The notes: generated from the letters alone by a model not told the origin. Numbered from the stretch's first letter, positions 14,903 through 23,928 are shown. The stretch is DNA of 32,019 bases from Rhodocyclaceae bacterium (GCA_008933825.1 WBUF01000028.1:1-32019), one strand, 5' to 3'. Numbers and translations are program-made.

Positions 14903-16525
14903 TCAGGACGGCAGCTTGTGGCTGCGAAAATCCTCGCGCAGCTTCGTCTTGAGCAGCTTGCCGGTGGCGGTGTGCGGCAGACTGTCGACGAAGACGACGT
15001 CGTCGGGCAGCCACCACTTGGCGACCTTGTCGCGCATGAAGTCGAGCAGCTGCTCGCGCGTCAGCGCCTGGTCTGGCTTCCTCACGACGACGAGCATCGG
15101 CCGCTCGTCCCATTTCGGATGGGCCACGCCGATCACCGCCGCCTCGGCCACCGCGGGGTGCGACACGGCGAGGTTCTCGAGCTCGATGGAGCTGATCCAT
15201 TCGCCCCCTGACTTGATGACATCCTTGGAGCGGTCGGTGATCTGCATGTAGCCGTCGGCGTCCAGCGTGGCGACGTCACCGGTGGGGAACCAGCCGCCCT
15301 CGCGCAGGACATTGCCGCCCTCGCCCTTGAAGTAGCCGGAGACGATCCAGGGCCCGCGCACCAGCAGGTCGCCGAAGGCCTTGCCGTCGCGCGGCAGTTC
15401 GCGGCCCTCGTCGTCGACGATCTTCATGTCCACGCCGTAGATGGGGCGGCCCTGGTTCAGGCGCAGCTTGTCGCGCTCGGCGGCGGAGAGTTTGAGATGC
15501 TTGCCTTTCGGCGTGTTGACCGTACCGAGCGGGCTCATTTCGGTCATGCCCCAGGCGTGCAGCACGGTGACGCCGAAGGCATCGTCGAAGGTACGGATCA
15601 TGGCCGGCGGCGCCGCCGAGCCGCCGATCACCAGGCGCTGGACGGTGGACAGCTTGAGGCCCTTCGCCTGCAGGTGCTGCAGCAGGCCGAGCCAGATGGT
15701 CGGCACGCCGGCGCTGACGGTGACTTGTTCCTGTTCGAATAGCTCGTAGAGGCTGGCGCCGTCGAGCTGGGGGCCCGGCATCACCAGTTTCGAACCGGCC
15801 AGCGCACAGGCGTAGGGCAGCCCCCAGGCATTGACGTGGAACAGCGGCACCACCGGCAGCACTGTGTCGCGCGCCGACAGGTTGAGCGCGTCGGGCAGGG
15901 CCGAGCCGTAGGCATGCAGCACCGTCGAGCGGTGGGAATACAGGGCGCCCTTCGGATTGCCCGTGGTGCCGGAGGTATAGCACAGCGAGGATGCGGTGCG
16001 CTCGTCGAATTCCGGCCACTCGTAGTCGTCGGAATGGGCATTGACCAGGTCTTCGTAGCAAAGCAGATCGAGCTTCGAATCGGGCAGGCGGGCGCGGTCG
16101 CACATCGCCACCCAGCTGCGCACGCCCTTGCAGTGCGGCGCGATGCCTTCCACCAGCGGCAGGAAGGTGAGGTCGAAGAAGACCAGTCCGTCCTCGGCGT
16201 GGTTGACGATATAGGCTACCTGCTCGGGGAACAGGCGCGGATTGACGGTGTTCAGGATGGCGCCCAGGCCGGAGACGCCGTAATACAGCTCGAAGTGGCG
16301 GTGGTTGTTCCAGGCCAGGGTCGCCACGCGATCGGCCGGCTTCACGCCAAGCGACAGCAGGGCGCGGGCCAGCTGGCGTGCGCGGCGGTGCGCGTCGCGG
16401 TAGGTGTAGCGATGAATGCCGCCGGTGGTCTCGCGCGAGACGATCTCGGTGTCGCCGTGGTTGCGCTCGGCGTGGCCGATCAGCGAGGAGATCATCAGGG
16501 GCATGTTCTGCATCAGGCCGTGCAT
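14903..16525 (-). CDS. Fatty acyl-CoA ligase, AMP-forming
   Basis: A 540-residue member of the AMP-binding (ANL) superfamily that activates carboxylic acids to acyl-CoA with ATP. The P-loop motif [11 protein letters not shown] is at residues 183-193. Others are WGMTEMSP, the TGD of [13 protein letters not shown], the hinge [17 protein letters not shown] and the catalytic Lys near the C-terminus in [13 protein letters not shown]. The N-terminus ([27 protein letters not shown]) is typical of medium/long-chain AlkK-type ligases and of DmdB-like 3-(methylthio)propionyl-CoA ligases; sequence alone does not separate these. The ATG is preceded by a near-perfect AAAGGAGG. It lies 52 bases after the nucleotidase stop and before phaZ, fitting fatty-acid activation or PHA monomer use. 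Confidence 0.92.
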   Translation of the reverse strand: MHGLMQNMPLMISSLIGHAERNHGDTEIVSRETTGGIHRYTYRDAHRRARQLARALLSLGVKPADRVATLAWNNHRHFELYYGVSGLGAILNTVNPRLFPEQVAYIVNHAEDGLVFFDLTFLPLVEGIAPHCKGVRSWVAMCDRARLPDSKLDLLCYEDLVNAHSDDYEWPEFDERTASSLCYTSGTTGNPKGALYSHRSTVLHAYGSALPDALNLSARDTVLPVVPLFHVNAWGLPYACALAGSKLVMPGPQLDGASLYELFEQEQVTVSAGVPTIWLGLLQHLQAKGLKLSTVQRLVIGGSAAPPAMIRTFDDAFGVTVLHAWGMTEMSPLGTVNTPKGKHLKLSAAERDKLRLNQGRPIYGVDMKIVDDEGRELPRDGKAFGDLLVRGPWIVSGYFKGEGGNVLREGGWFPTGDVATLDADGYMQITDRSKDVIKSGGEWISSIELENLAVSHPAVAEAAVIGVAHPKWDERPMLVVVRKPDQALTREQLLDFMRDKVAKWWLPDDVVFVDSLPHTATGKLLKTKLREDFRSHKLPS

Positions 16526-16577
16526 ATGTTTTCCTCCTTTGGTGGCAGGCGCATTTTCGCCAAGTTGCCGGCGTGCA

Positions 16578-17240
16578 TCAAGTCGCCAGCCCCGGCAGGA
16601 TGTCGACGAAATGACGCAGCGCGGCAAATTCGCCGACGTCCTTGTCGGGCTGGCGGGAGTCGGGACGGCAGACGGCAAGCAGATGGGCGATGCCGGCGGC
16701 GCGCGCCGCGCGCAGCACCGGCAGGCTGTCGTCGATGAGCAAGGTGCGCGCCGGATCGTAGGGCACCGTTGCGCGCAGTGCCGGCCAGAAGGCGGCATCC
16801 TCTTTCGGCAGGCCGACCTCGTGAGAGGTGACGAGCAGATCGAAGTGCACCTGCAGCCCGGTGCGCGCCATCTTCAGCGACAGGCTTTTCCGGTGGGCGT
16901 TGGTGACGAGCGCCGCGCCCTTGCCGGCGGTGCGCAGCGCATCGAGAAAGCGCGGCACGCCTGGATGCACGGCGATCAGGTGCGCCACCTCTTCCTTGAG
17001 CCGGACGATGTCCAGCTGCAACTCGCGCGTCCAGTAATCGACGCAGTACCAGTCGAGGGTGCCGGCCTTGGCGCGGTAGGTGTCCGACAGCAGCTGGTGC
17101 GCCCTGGTCAAGGGAAGACCGTGCTTTTCGGCGTAGCGCACCGGCACGTGCTCCTGCCAGAAGTGGTTGTCGAAATGCAGGTCCAGCAGCGTGCCGTCCA
17201 TGTCGAGCAGGACGGTGTCGATGGCCTGCCAGTCGATCAT
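16578..17240 (-). CDS. yrfG: HAD-family GMP/IMP nucleotidase (YrfG type)
   Basis: A 220-residue haloacid dehalogenase superfamily phosphatase. Motif I is LLDMDGTLLD (nucleophile D13, acid/base D15), motif II LVTNAHR, motif III Lys in GLPKED, and motif IV LLIDDSLPVL. The wording around these (HFDNHFWQEHVP, CVDYWTRELQLDIVRLKEEV, FDLLVTSHEVGLPKED) matches YrfG, which hydrolyses GMP and IMP. Its start overlaps the diguanylate cyclase stop by ATGA, so the two are probably translated together. Since c-di-GMP breakdown ends in GMP, the pairing with a cyclase is suggestive, but yrfG is also a general nucleotide phosphatase. Confidence 0.88.
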   Translation of the reverse strand: MIDWQAIDTVLLDMDGTLLDLHFDNHFWQEHVPVRYAEKHGLPLTRAHQLLSDTYRAKAGTLDWYCVDYWTRELQLDIVRLKEEVAHLIAVHPGVPRFLDALRTAGKGAALVTNAHRKSLSLKMARTGLQVHFDLLVTSHEVGLPKEDAAFWPALRATVPYDPARTLLIDDSLPVLRAARAAGIAHLLAVCRPDSRQPDKDVGEFAALRHFVDILPGLAT

Positions 17241-18475
17241 TCGGCCCCGGCCTGCACGGCGGGCGCGGCGGCGGGGCGCCGCGCCGGGGGCAGCACCGCC
17301 GTCGTTTCGTCCAGCCAGGAGGCGGCGACGACGCGATTGCGCCCGCTGCTCTTGGCGGCGTAGAGGGCCAGGTCGGCGCGGTGCATCAGCTCGTCGATGC
17401 CGCGTTCCTCCTCCCGCAGCTGGGCCACGCCGATGCTGGCGGTGGTGGGTACCGCAAAGCCGGGTACGGGCAGATGCTCGGCCTCGGTCAGCTGGCGCAG
17501 CCGCTCGGCGATGCTGAGTGCAACCTCCTCGGTGGTGTCGGGCAGCAGGACGGAGAATTCCTCGCCTCCCAGGCGTGCGAAAAAATCGTACTCGCGCAGC
17601 TGCGGGCCGATCAGCCCGGCGAAGCGGCGCAGCGTCCTGTCGCCGGCGGCGTGACCGAGCGTGTCGTTGATCGACTTGAAGCGGTCGAGGTCGATCATCA
17701 ACAGGGACAGCGGCGTGTTGCGGCGCCGGCAGCGCGCCAGTTCCGCTTCGGCACGACTGTAGAACACGCGCCGGTTGCCGATGCCGGTCAGTTCGTCGAG
17801 GGTGGCCTGGCGGCCCAGTTCGGCGGCAAGCTGGTCGACGATCATCAGGGCAAAGCCGAGGCTCATCAGCATGACCACGATATGGGCGATGCCGAGGATG
17901 GCGCCCTGCCAAAAATCGGCCGCGAAAAGATGATCCGGCGGATGGTCGGCCAGCACGGTGTAGGCCAGGCGCGCGGCCATCAGCAGGCAGCCGACGAGGA
18001 ACAGCAGGCCGGTGAAGCGGTGAGAGACCGGCACTTCGGCCGCTGGCGGCAGCAGCAGGCGGGCGGCGCTGAGCCCGGTGAGGATGGCCAGCGCGATGGA
18101 CAGCGTGCCGACTGCCAGGCCGTAGGGCGCGGCGGAGGACCACTGCAAGGCGAAGACGATGCCGGCCGCCGCCACGGCGGACCACGCGAGCCGGCCGTGC
18201 GGCTTGTCGCCGAGCAGGCGCTGGATGGCCAGGTAGTAGAGGGCGGCGGTGAGCACCAGCAGGGTGTTGCCGATGATGCGGGCGGCCAGGTTGTTCCCTG
18301 TGTCGGAAAGGCCGAGCAGCAGCAGGCCCGCCGCCAGCGCGATGTTGGCCCAGGTCCAGTGGCCGGCGCCGCGCACGCGGGCGGCATAGGAGCGCGAGAC
18401 GGCCACCAGCACCAGGGCGGTGGGCAACGCCGTGAAGGCCATCAGCAGAAGGATGGTGCGGGCGTCGAGAATCAT
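17237..18475 (-). CDS. Membrane-bound diguanylate cyclase (GGDEF)
   Basis: A 412-residue protein that should make the second messenger c-di-GMP. Residues 1-215 hold about seven hydrophobic membrane helices with short loops and no recognisable periplasmic sensor domain. The GGDEF domain spans about 220-385: DELTGIGNRR, LSLLMIDLDRFKSINDTLGH with metal-binding D262, and the active site GGEEF at 303-307. The inhibitory site RxxD (R294 to D297) lies exactly five residues before it, so product feedback inhibition is expected. There is no EAL domain. Both ends overlap neighbours by ATGA (PaaH-type gene upstream, nucleotidase downstream). The C-terminal tail is Pro/Ala-rich. What the membrane part senses is unknown. 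Confidence 0.93.
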   Translation of the reverse strand: MILDARTILLLMAFTALPTALVLVAVSRSYAARVRGAGHWTWANIALAAGLLLLGLSDTGNNLAARIIGNTLLVLTAALYYLAIQRLLGDKPHGRLAWSAVAAAGIVFALQWSSAAPYGLAVGTLSIALAILTGLSAARLLLPPAAEVPVSHRFTGLLFLVGCLLMAARLAYTVLADHPPDHLFAADFWQGAILGIAHIVVMLMSLGFALMIVDQLAAELGRQATLDELTGIGNRRVFYSRAEAELARCRRRNTPLSLLMIDLDRFKSINDTLGHAAGDRTLRRFAGLIGPQLREYDFFARLGGEEFSVLLPDTTEEVALSIAERLRQLTEAEHLPVPGFAVPTTASIGVAQLREEERGIDELMHRADLALYAAKSSGRNRVVAASWLDETTAVLPPARRPAAAPAVQAGAE

Positions 18476-20001
18476 CGTGTCTCGGGCGTCAGCAGCGAGG
18501 CGCCGAGCAGCGCGCGGCGACGCAGCCAGGGACTGGGGCGGTAGCGCGGATCGCCGGAGCAGGCCTGCAGGTTCTCCAGGATATCCAGCACGGTGCGCGC
18601 ACCGAGCGCGTCGCCCAGCGCCAGCGGCCCCTTCGGGTAGCCCAGGCCGAGGGTGACGGCGCTGTCGATGTCGGCCGGCTGCGCGATGCCCTGCTGGGCG
18701 ATGTCGCAGCCGATGTTCACGATGTGCGCCAGTACCCGCTGCACGACGCAGCCGGCGCTGTCGCGGACGAGAGAGGCCGGCACGCCGTCGGCGGAGAACA
18801 GGCCGAGCGCCGCCTCGCGCACGGCGGCGGCGGTCAGCGGCGTGGCCATCAGGGTGCGGTGGCGGTCCAGGCCGGGCAGGGCGTCGATGGCGACGGTGCG
18901 AGCGGCATCGAGCCCTTCGCGCGCGGCGCAGCTGCTGGCGTCCTCGCCCAGCGGCGTGACGACGATCAGCGCGCCGTCCTGCGGGGACTGACTTTCGTCG
19001 AGCGTGCCACCCAGGCGCTGCACCAGTTCGCGCACGGCGGCGGCCAGCTTCGGCCGCGCGTTGCTTACCCAGATCCGCTCCGGGCGCGCCTGCGGCATGT
19101 CCGCCTGCGGCGGCACCTGCTGCTTGCCGTCGGCGTATTCATAGAAGCCGCGCCCGCTCTTGCGCCCGAGCAGCCCGCCGGCCAGGCGCTGCGCGGCGAG
19201 CGCGGAGGGCCGGTAGCGCGGCTCCTGGTAGTACTGGCGGTAGATCGCCTCCATCACTGGATGGGAGACGTCGAGTCCGGTCAGGTCGAGCAACTCGAAG
19301 GGGCCCATGCGGAAGCCGCCGGCGCCGCGCAGGATGGCGTCGATCACGTGGAACTCCGCGACGTTTTCGCCGGCAAGGCGCAGCGCCTCCGTGACGTAGC
19401 CGCGGCCGGCGTGGTTCACGATGAAGCCCGGCGTGTCCTTGGCGCGCACCGGCACATGGCCCATGCGACGGGCCAGCGCGACGAGCGCCTCGACGGCCCG
19501 CGGTTCGGTGAGCAGGGCATCGACGACCTCGACGACCTTCATCAGCGGCACCGGATTGAAGAAGTGGAAGCCGGCGACGCGGCCCGGCCGGCGGCAGGCG
19601 GCGGCGATTTCGGTGATCGACAGCGAGGAGGTGTTGCTGGCGAGGATGCAATCGGCGTCGACGATATCCTCCAGCTTGCGGAATAACTCGCGCTTGGCCT
19701 CGAGCCTTTCGATGACGGCCTCGACCACGACCTGGCAGGAGGCGAAAGCCTCCAGCGACGCAACGGGCGCGATGCGGGTCGCAGCGGCTTCGGCGTCGGC
19801 GGCGGGCAGCTTGCCCTTGGCGGCGAGCCCGGCGAGCGTGGCGGAGACGGCGTCGCGCGCCGATGCGGCGGCCCCGGGTGCGAGATCGAAGAGGAGGACG
19901 CGCAGACCGGCCTGGGCGGCGATTTGGGCGATGCCGCGGCCCATCGCGCCGGCGCCGGCGACGCCCAGCGTCAAGGCGGGGGAGTGAATGTCGATATGCA
20001 T
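18472..20001 (-). CDS. paaH: 3-hydroxyacyl-CoA dehydrogenase, PaaH type
   Basis: This NAD-dependent enzyme oxidises 3-hydroxyacyl-CoA to 3-ketoacyl-CoA. The 509-residue chain has the Rossmann motif GAGAMG (G16, G18, G21), S125 in ASNTSS, catalytic H146 in FHFFNPVP and E158. A 3HCDH C-terminal domain (about 187-285) is followed by a second copy (about 405-500, RVLAHIVNIG and GLGYPKGPL). This duplicated layout and length fit PaaH/PaaC-type dehydrogenases rather than short HBDs. There are no other phenylacetate genes nearby, so a general beta-oxidation role is as likely. The ATG at 20001 is chosen because it directly precedes the Rossmann fold. It is first in the minus-strand operon, with TATACT upstream. 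Confidence 0.88.
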   Translation of the reverse strand: MHIDIHSPALTLGVAGAGAMGRGIAQIAAQAGLRVLLFDLAPGAAASARDAVSATLAGLAAKGKLPAADAEAAATRIAPVASLEAFASCQVVVEAVIERLEAKRELFRKLEDIVDADCILASNTSSLSITEIAAACRRPGRVAGFHFFNPVPLMKVVEVVDALLTEPRAVEALVALARRMGHVPVRAKDTPGFIVNHAGRGYVTEALRLAGENVAEFHVIDAILRGAGGFRMGPFELLDLTGLDVSHPVMEAIYRQYYQEPRYRPSALAAQRLAGGLLGRKSGRGFYEYADGKQQVPPQADMPQARPERIWVSNARPKLAAAVRELVQRLGGTLDESQSPQDGALIVVTPLGEDASSCAAREGLDAARTVAIDALPGLDRHRTLMATPLTAAAVREAALGLFSADGVPASLVRDSAGCVVQRVLAHIVNIGCDIAQQGIAQPADIDSAVTLGLGYPKGPLALGDALGARTVLDILENLQACSGDPRYRPSPWLRRRALLGASLLTPETR

Positions 20002-20028
20002 TGCCGGCCTGTTTTTTTCCAACGAACG

Positions 20029-20034
20029 AGTATA
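20029..20034 (-). promoter_or_regulatory. Candidate -10 of the PaaH-type operon
   Basis: On the minus strand this reads TATACT (five of six consensus bases), 27 bases before the start codon. The -35 is not clear. Confidence 0.35.
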
Positions 20035-20040
20035 GCCCGA

Positions 20041-20069
20041 TTGAACCCGGCCGATCCTTCCATTAACAT
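20041..20069 (+). promoter_or_regulatory. Candidate promoter of the universal stress protein gene
   Basis: TTGAAC (20041-20046) and TAACAT (20064-20069) are 17 bases apart, 35 bases before the start. Each matches four of six consensus bases. It overlaps the divergent operon promoter region. Confidence 0.35.
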
Positions 20070-20104
20070 CGTCCACATCACGCTATTGCGGAGGGACAGA
20101 GGCG

Positions 20105-20539
20105 ATGTACCGAAAAGTCCTGCTGGCTTACGATGGCTCGCAGAGCGGACGAACCGCCCTGCTCGAATGCGCCGACATCAACAATTTCCTGCACGCCGAG
20201 ATTCATCTGCTGGCGGTGGCGCCGCTGATGGCCGGGCTCTACCTTACCGAAGGCTTCGTGCCCGAGACGCTGCAGGAAGACGAGAACCGCCGCTTCAAGG
20301 AGATTCTCGACGAGGGGCTGAAGCTGCTCGATGAGCGCGGCGTCAGGGCCGAGGGCCATGTCGTCACCGGCGAGCCGGTCGACGAGATCTGCCGCATGGC
20401 AGGCGAGCTGGGCGTCGACCTGATCGTCGTCGGCCACCGCAAGCATGCCTTCTTCATGTCGCGCTGGTGGAAGGGCTCGGTTGGCTCGACCCTCATCGAG
20501 GACGCTCCCTGCAGCGTGCTGATCGCGCTGGCGCGCTGA
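20105..20539 (+). CDS. Universal stress protein (UspA family)
   Basis: A 144-residue single Usp domain. The start KVLLAYDGSQSGRTALLE has the conserved Asp and SGR pattern. Later come VVTGEPVDEICRMAGELGVDLIVVGHRK and the end GSVGSTLIEDAPCSVLIA, which forms the phosphate-binding part of the ATP-binding Usp subgroup (G-x2-G-x9-G-S/T in the family; here a slightly expanded GHRKHAFFMSRWWKGSVGS). It probably binds ATP or acts as a stress-related signalling protein in the cytoplasm. GGAGGGA precedes the ATG. It is divergent from the PaaH-type operon and convergent with bamD, 28 bases between stops. Exact role not deducible. Confidence 0.9.
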   Translation: MYRKVLLAYDGSQSGRTALLECADINNFLHAEIHLLAVAPLMAGLYLTEGFVPETLQEDENRRFKEILDEGLKLLDERGVRAEGHVVTGEPVDEICRMAGELGVDLIVVGHRKHAFFMSRWWKGSVGSTLIEDAPCSVLIALAR

Positions 20540-20567
20540 GACCGCGGCCGTTTTTTCCGTCAGCGGC

Positions 20568-21350
20568 CTACCACAGCTTCCACCACGGCTCCTTGCGGTC
20601 GATGCCGCGCTTGTAGTATTCGCTGTCGGGGAAATTGGTGCGCATGACGCGCTCGGCGTCGTCGCGCAGGTCGTTCAGGCCGAGCGCGTCATAGGCCTTT
20701 ACCATGATGAACAGCGCCTCCTCGTTGGCCGGCGCGTCGACGTAGGTCCTCACGGCGGCCTGGGCGCGGTTGGCGGCGGCGACATAGGCGCCGCGCTTCA
20801 TGTAGTAGCGCGCCACATGCACCTCGTGCGAGGCCAGCGCGTTCACGATGTATTTCATGCGCGCCGTGGCGTCCGCGGCGTACTTGCTGGAGGGAAACTT
20901 GGCCACCAGCTCGCGAAACGCATCGTAGGATTCCCGCGCCGCCTTCGGGTCGCGCTCGGAGAGGTCCTGCATGCTGATGTAGCCCATGATGCCGAGGTCC
21001 TCGTTGAAGTTCACCAGGCCCTTCAGGTAATACACGTAATCGACGTTGGGATGGTTCGGGTGCAGCTTGATGAAGCGGTCGCAGGCGGCGATGGCGGAGG
21101 CGGGCTCGTTGGCCTTGTGGTAGGCGTAGGCGATCTCGATCTGCGCCTGCTGCGCGTAGCGGCCGTAGGGATAGCGCGACTCGAGGATCTCGAAGTACTT
21201 GACGGCCTTGTCGTAGGAGCCGTCGCCCATGGCTTCCTTGGCGGCGGAGTACAGGCGGTTGGCCGACCAGCCCGCCGTCTCGTCCTTCAGCTCCGGCAGC
21301 AGGCCGCAGCCGCCGAGCAGCAGGGCGAGAATTAACGCTAGACTACGCAT
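20568..21350 (-). CDS. bamD: Outer membrane protein assembly factor BamD
   Basis: BamD is the essential lipoprotein of the BAM complex that inserts beta-barrel proteins into the outer membrane. The 260-residue protein has a lipoprotein signal (MRSLALILALLLGGC, lipidated C15) and TPR-like repeats through the mature part: SANRLYSAAKEAMGDGSYDKAVKYFEIL, ESRYPYGRYAQQAQIEIAYAYHK, and later FRELVAKFPSSKYAADA. NVDYVYYLKGLVNF is a BamD signature. The ATG at 21350 is directly next to the rluD GTG at 21351, and GAGG lies upstream inside rluD. The likely -10 (TATAAT, 21379-21384) also lies inside the rluD coding sequence. Confidence 0.95.
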   Translation of the reverse strand: MRSLALILALLLGGCGLLPELKDETAGWSANRLYSAAKEAMGDGSYDKAVKYFEILESRYPYGRYAQQAQIEIAYAYHKANEPASAIAACDRFIKLHPNHPNVDYVYYLKGLVNFNEDLGIMGYISMQDLSERDPKAARESYDAFRELVAKFPSSKYAADATARMKYIVNALASHEVHVARYYMKRGAYVAAANRAQAAVRTYVDAPANEEALFIMVKAYDALGLNDLRDDAERVMRTNFPDSEYYKRGIDRKEPWWKLW

Positions 21351-22310
21351 GTGAAAGCCTCGAATTCGAACCGCGCCGATTATATCCCACCGCCGGCGCG
21401 CATCCTGGAAATTCCCGCCGAGTGTGCCGGCCTGCGTCTCGACCAGGCGCTGGCGCGGCTGATGCCCGAGCATTCGCGCAGCCGGTTGGCCGCCTGGGTG
21501 AAGCAGGGAAAAGTCAGCCTCGACGACACGGCGGCGGATGCCCGCCGCAAGGTATGGGGCGGCGAGCGCGTCGCCATCGCGGCCGCCGTCCTGCCGGAGG
21601 ATGCCGCGCAGCAGCCGGAGGACATTCCGCTCGCCGTCGTGCACGAGGACGAGCACATCCTCGTCGTCAACAAGCCGCCCGGCCTGGTGACGCATCCTGG
21701 CAGCGGCAACTGGCGGGGCACGCTTCTGAATGCCCTGCTGCACCATGCCCCGCAGCTTGCCGGCGTGCCGCGCGCCGGCATCGTGCACCGGCTCGACAAG
21801 GACACCAGCGGCCTGCTCGCGGTGGCGAAGACGCCGGAAGCGCAGACCGACCTGGTGCGCCAGCTCGCCGCGCGCAGCGTGAAGCGGCAGTACCTGGCGC
21901 TGGCGCACGGCCGCGTCGCGCATGACGGCGCGGTCGACGCGCCGATCGGCCGCCATCCGGTGCAGCGCACGAAGATGGCGGTGGTGGCATCGGGCCGCGC
22001 CGCGCGCACGCACTACCGGGTGCTGGAGCGCTTCGCGCAGGCGACCCTGATCGAGTGCGCGCTGGAAACCGGGCGCACCCACCAGATTCGCGTGCACATG
22101 GCCGAGCTCGGCCATCCGCTGGTCGGCGACCCGGTCTATGGACTGCGCCGCAAAGCGGCCGGCGTCCTCGCGGATTTTCCCCGCCAGGCCCTGCACGCCT
22201 GGCGACTGACGCTCGCGCATCCGGCCACCGGTGCGCAGTGCGCATGGGAGGCGCCGCTGCCGGAGGATTTCGCGCAGTTGCTGGAATGCTTGCGGATAGC
22301 AGCGGCATGA
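21351..22310 (+). CDS. rluD: 23S rRNA pseudouridine synthase RluD
   Basis: RluD makes pseudouridines 1911, 1915 and 1917 in helix 69 of 23S rRNA. The 319-residue protein has an N-terminal S4 RNA-binding domain (LRLDQALARLMPEHSRSRLAAWVKQGKV, about 28-55), then VVNKPPGLVTHPGSGN and the catalytic HRLDKDTSG with D149. GRTHQIRVHMAELGHPLVGDPVYG is the usual C-terminal signature. The GTG at 21351 is the only start that keeps the S4 domain whole; the ribosome binding site is poor. It is divergent from bamD without any gap and overlaps pgeF by ATGA. Confidence 0.95.
   Translation: MKASNSNRADYIPPPARILEIPAECAGLRLDQALARLMPEHSRSRLAAWVKQGKVSLDDTAADARRKVWGGERVAIAAAVLPEDAAQQPEDIPLAVVHEDEHILVVNKPPGLVTHPGSGNWRGTLLNALLHHAPQLAGVPRAGIVHRLDKDTSGLLAVAKTPEAQTDLVRQLAARSVKRQYLALAHGRVAHDGAVDAPIGRHPVQRTKMAVVASGRAARTHYRVLERFAQATLIECALETGRTHQIRVHMAELGHPLVGDPVYGLRRKAAGVLADFPRQALHAWRLTLAHPATGAQCAWEAPLPEDFAQLLECLRIAAA
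21379..21384 (-). promoter_or_regulatory. Candidate -10 of bamD inside rluD
   Basis: On the minus strand this is a perfect TATAAT, 28 bases before the bamD ATG, lying within the first codons of rluD. No clear -35 is seen. Confidence 0.4.
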
Positions 22311-23032
22311 CCGGCTGGATCATTCCCGACTGGCCGGCGCCGGCGAACGTGCGCGCGCTTGTCACGACACGGGCAGGCGGCGTGAGCCGCGGGCCCTATG
22401 CCTCGTTGAACCTGGCATCGCATGTCGGCGACGCTGCGGCCGCGGTGGCCGAGAACCGGCGCCGCCTGCGCGCGCAGCTGCCGGACGAGCCGCGCTGGCT
22501 GGCTCAGGTGCACGGCATTCGCGTCGTCGATGCAGCGGCGGTCGCCTCCGGCATCGAGGCCGATGCCAGCCTGGCGCGGCGGGCGGGAACAGTCTGTGCC
22601 GTGATGACGGCGGATTGCCTGCCGGTACTGCTGTGCGATGCAGAGGCGGGTGCGGTCTGCGCGGCGCATGCCGGCTGGCGCGGGCTGGCGGGGGGCGTGA
22701 TCGAGGCAGCCGTGGCGGCAATGCGCTGCCCGCCGGAAACCCTGCTGGCCTGGCTCGGCCCGGCCATCGGCCCGCAGGCCTTCGAGGTCGGCGACGAGGT
22801 GCGCGAGGCTTTTCTTGCCCGGCTACCCGCCGCGGCGGCGGCGTTCGTCCCCCGTGAGGGCGGCAAGTGGCTGGCCGACCTGTACCGGCTGGCGACGCAG
22901 CGCCTGAATGCCCTCGGCGTCTCCCGCGTCTTCGGCGGCGGCTTCTGCACCTACCGCGAGGCGGAGCGCTTCTATTCCTTCCGCCGGGAAGGAATCACCG
23001 GCCGCATGGCTTCGCTGATCTGGATGGAGTAA
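22307..23032 (+). CDS. pgeF: Purine nucleoside phosphorylase / laccase-domain protein PgeF (YfiH)
   Basis: The family was first called polyphenol oxidase; later work describes purine nucleoside phosphorylase/adenosine deaminase activity and, for YfiH, an editing role in peptidoglycan precursor synthesis. The 241-residue protein aligns closely by eye with E. coli YfiH. Its zinc ligands are H69 (AQVHG), C104 (TADCLPVL) and H121 (AAHAGWRG). LAWLGPAIGPQAFEVGDEVREAF and the ending GRMASLIWME are diagnostic. Start at 22307 overlaps the rluD stop (ATGA); an ATG at 22286 is possible but adds residues not seen in E. coli. Next to rluD, as in many proteobacteria. Confidence 0.94.
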   Translation: MTGWIIPDWPAPANVRALVTTRAGGVSRGPYASLNLASHVGDAAAAVAENRRRLRAQLPDEPRWLAQVHGIRVVDAAAVASGIEADASLARRAGTVCAVMTADCLPVLLCDAEAGAVCAAHAGWRGLAGGVIEAAVAAMRCPPETLLAWLGPAIGPQAFEVGDEVREAFLARLPAAAAAFVPREGGKWLADLYRLATQRLNALGVSRVFGGGFCTYREAERFYSFRREGITGRMASLIWME

Positions 23033-23928
23033 TGGATAGAAGAACGCATCTCGATACCACTGCAATGGCCCTGATGGTCGTGCTGTGCGCATCCTGGGGA
23101 CTGCAGCAGGTGGCGATCAAGGTCGCCAACGCCGGCATCTCGCCGGTCTGGCAGGCCAGCCTGCGCTCGATCGGCGCGGCGCTGCTGGTATGGGGCTGGG
23201 CGGCGGCGAAGGGCATCCGCCTTTTCGAGCGCGACGGCACGCTGCGGGCCGGGCTGCTTTCTGCGGCGCTGTTTGCCGGGGAGTTCGCCTTCATTTACTG
23301 GGGGCTCGGCTACACCACCGCCTCGCGCGGCGTGGTGTTCCTGTATACGGCCCCCTTCATGATCGCGCTGGGCGCGCACTGGCTCCTTCCCGGAGAGAGG
23401 CTGCGGCCGCTGCAGTGGCTGGGGCTCGCCTGCGCCTTTGCCGGGATTCTCGCCGCCTTCGGCGAATCGCTCGGCATGCAGGCGAAAAGTCAGTTGCTGG
23501 GGGACGGCATGCTGCTCCTGGCCGCCGTGCTGTGGGCGGCCACCACGCTGGTGATCAAGGGCAGCCGGCTGGCGAAAGTCAGCCCCGCCAAGACGCTGTT
23601 CTACCAGCTCGCCGGCTCGGCCGTCGTGCTGCCCTTCGTCTCGCTGGCGCTGGGCGAGCCGGGGGTGATTGCGTTGAGCCCCCTGGTGCTGGCCTCGGTT
23701 GCTTACCAGACGGTGCTGGTGGCCTTTGCCAGCTATCTCGCCTGGTTCTGGCTGGTGGCGAGCTATCCGGCCGGGCGGCTGGCGGCGTTCTCCTTCCTCA
23801 CGCCACTGTTCGGCGTGATGGCCGGCGCCTTGCTGCTCGGCGAGCGCGTCAGCACCTATCTCGCGCTGGCGCTCACTCTGGTCGTGCTCGGCATCTGGCT
23901 GGTCAACCGGCCGCCGCGAGCGTCGTGA
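23032..23928 (+). CDS. EamA-family (DMT) transporter
   Basis: A 298-residue inner membrane protein with about ten hydrophobic helices in two EamA repeats (about 12-140 and 155-292), typical of drug/metabolite exporters. Recognisable parts are ALMVVLCASWGLQQVAIKVA at the start, YTTASRGVVFLYTAPFMIALGAHWL in repeat one and SYPAGRLAAFSFLTPLFGVMAGALLLGE in repeat two. The start ATG overlaps the pgeF stop (TAATG), so it is likely in the rluD-pgeF operon. Substrate cannot be predicted. A Glu and Gly-rich repeat end is normal for the family. Confidence 0.9.
   Translation: MDRRTHLDTTAMALMVVLCASWGLQQVAIKVANAGISPVWQASLRSIGAALLVWGWAAAKGIRLFERDGTLRAGLLSAALFAGEFAFIYWGLGYTTASRGVVFLYTAPFMIALGAHWLLPGERLRPLQWLGLACAFAGILAAFGESLGMQAKSQLLGDGMLLLAAVLWAATTLVIKGSRLAKVSPAKTLFYQLAGSAVVLPFVSLALGEPGVIALSPLVLASVAYQTVLVAFASYLAWFWLVASYPAGRLAAFSFLTPLFGVMAGALLLGERVSTYLALALTLVVLGIWLVNRPPRAS

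Noticed and set aside
13296..15251. 651-codon plus-strand frame opposite phaZ and the acyl-CoA ligase
   Set aside because: It covers two genes with clear catalytic motifs on the other strand and has no domain of its own.
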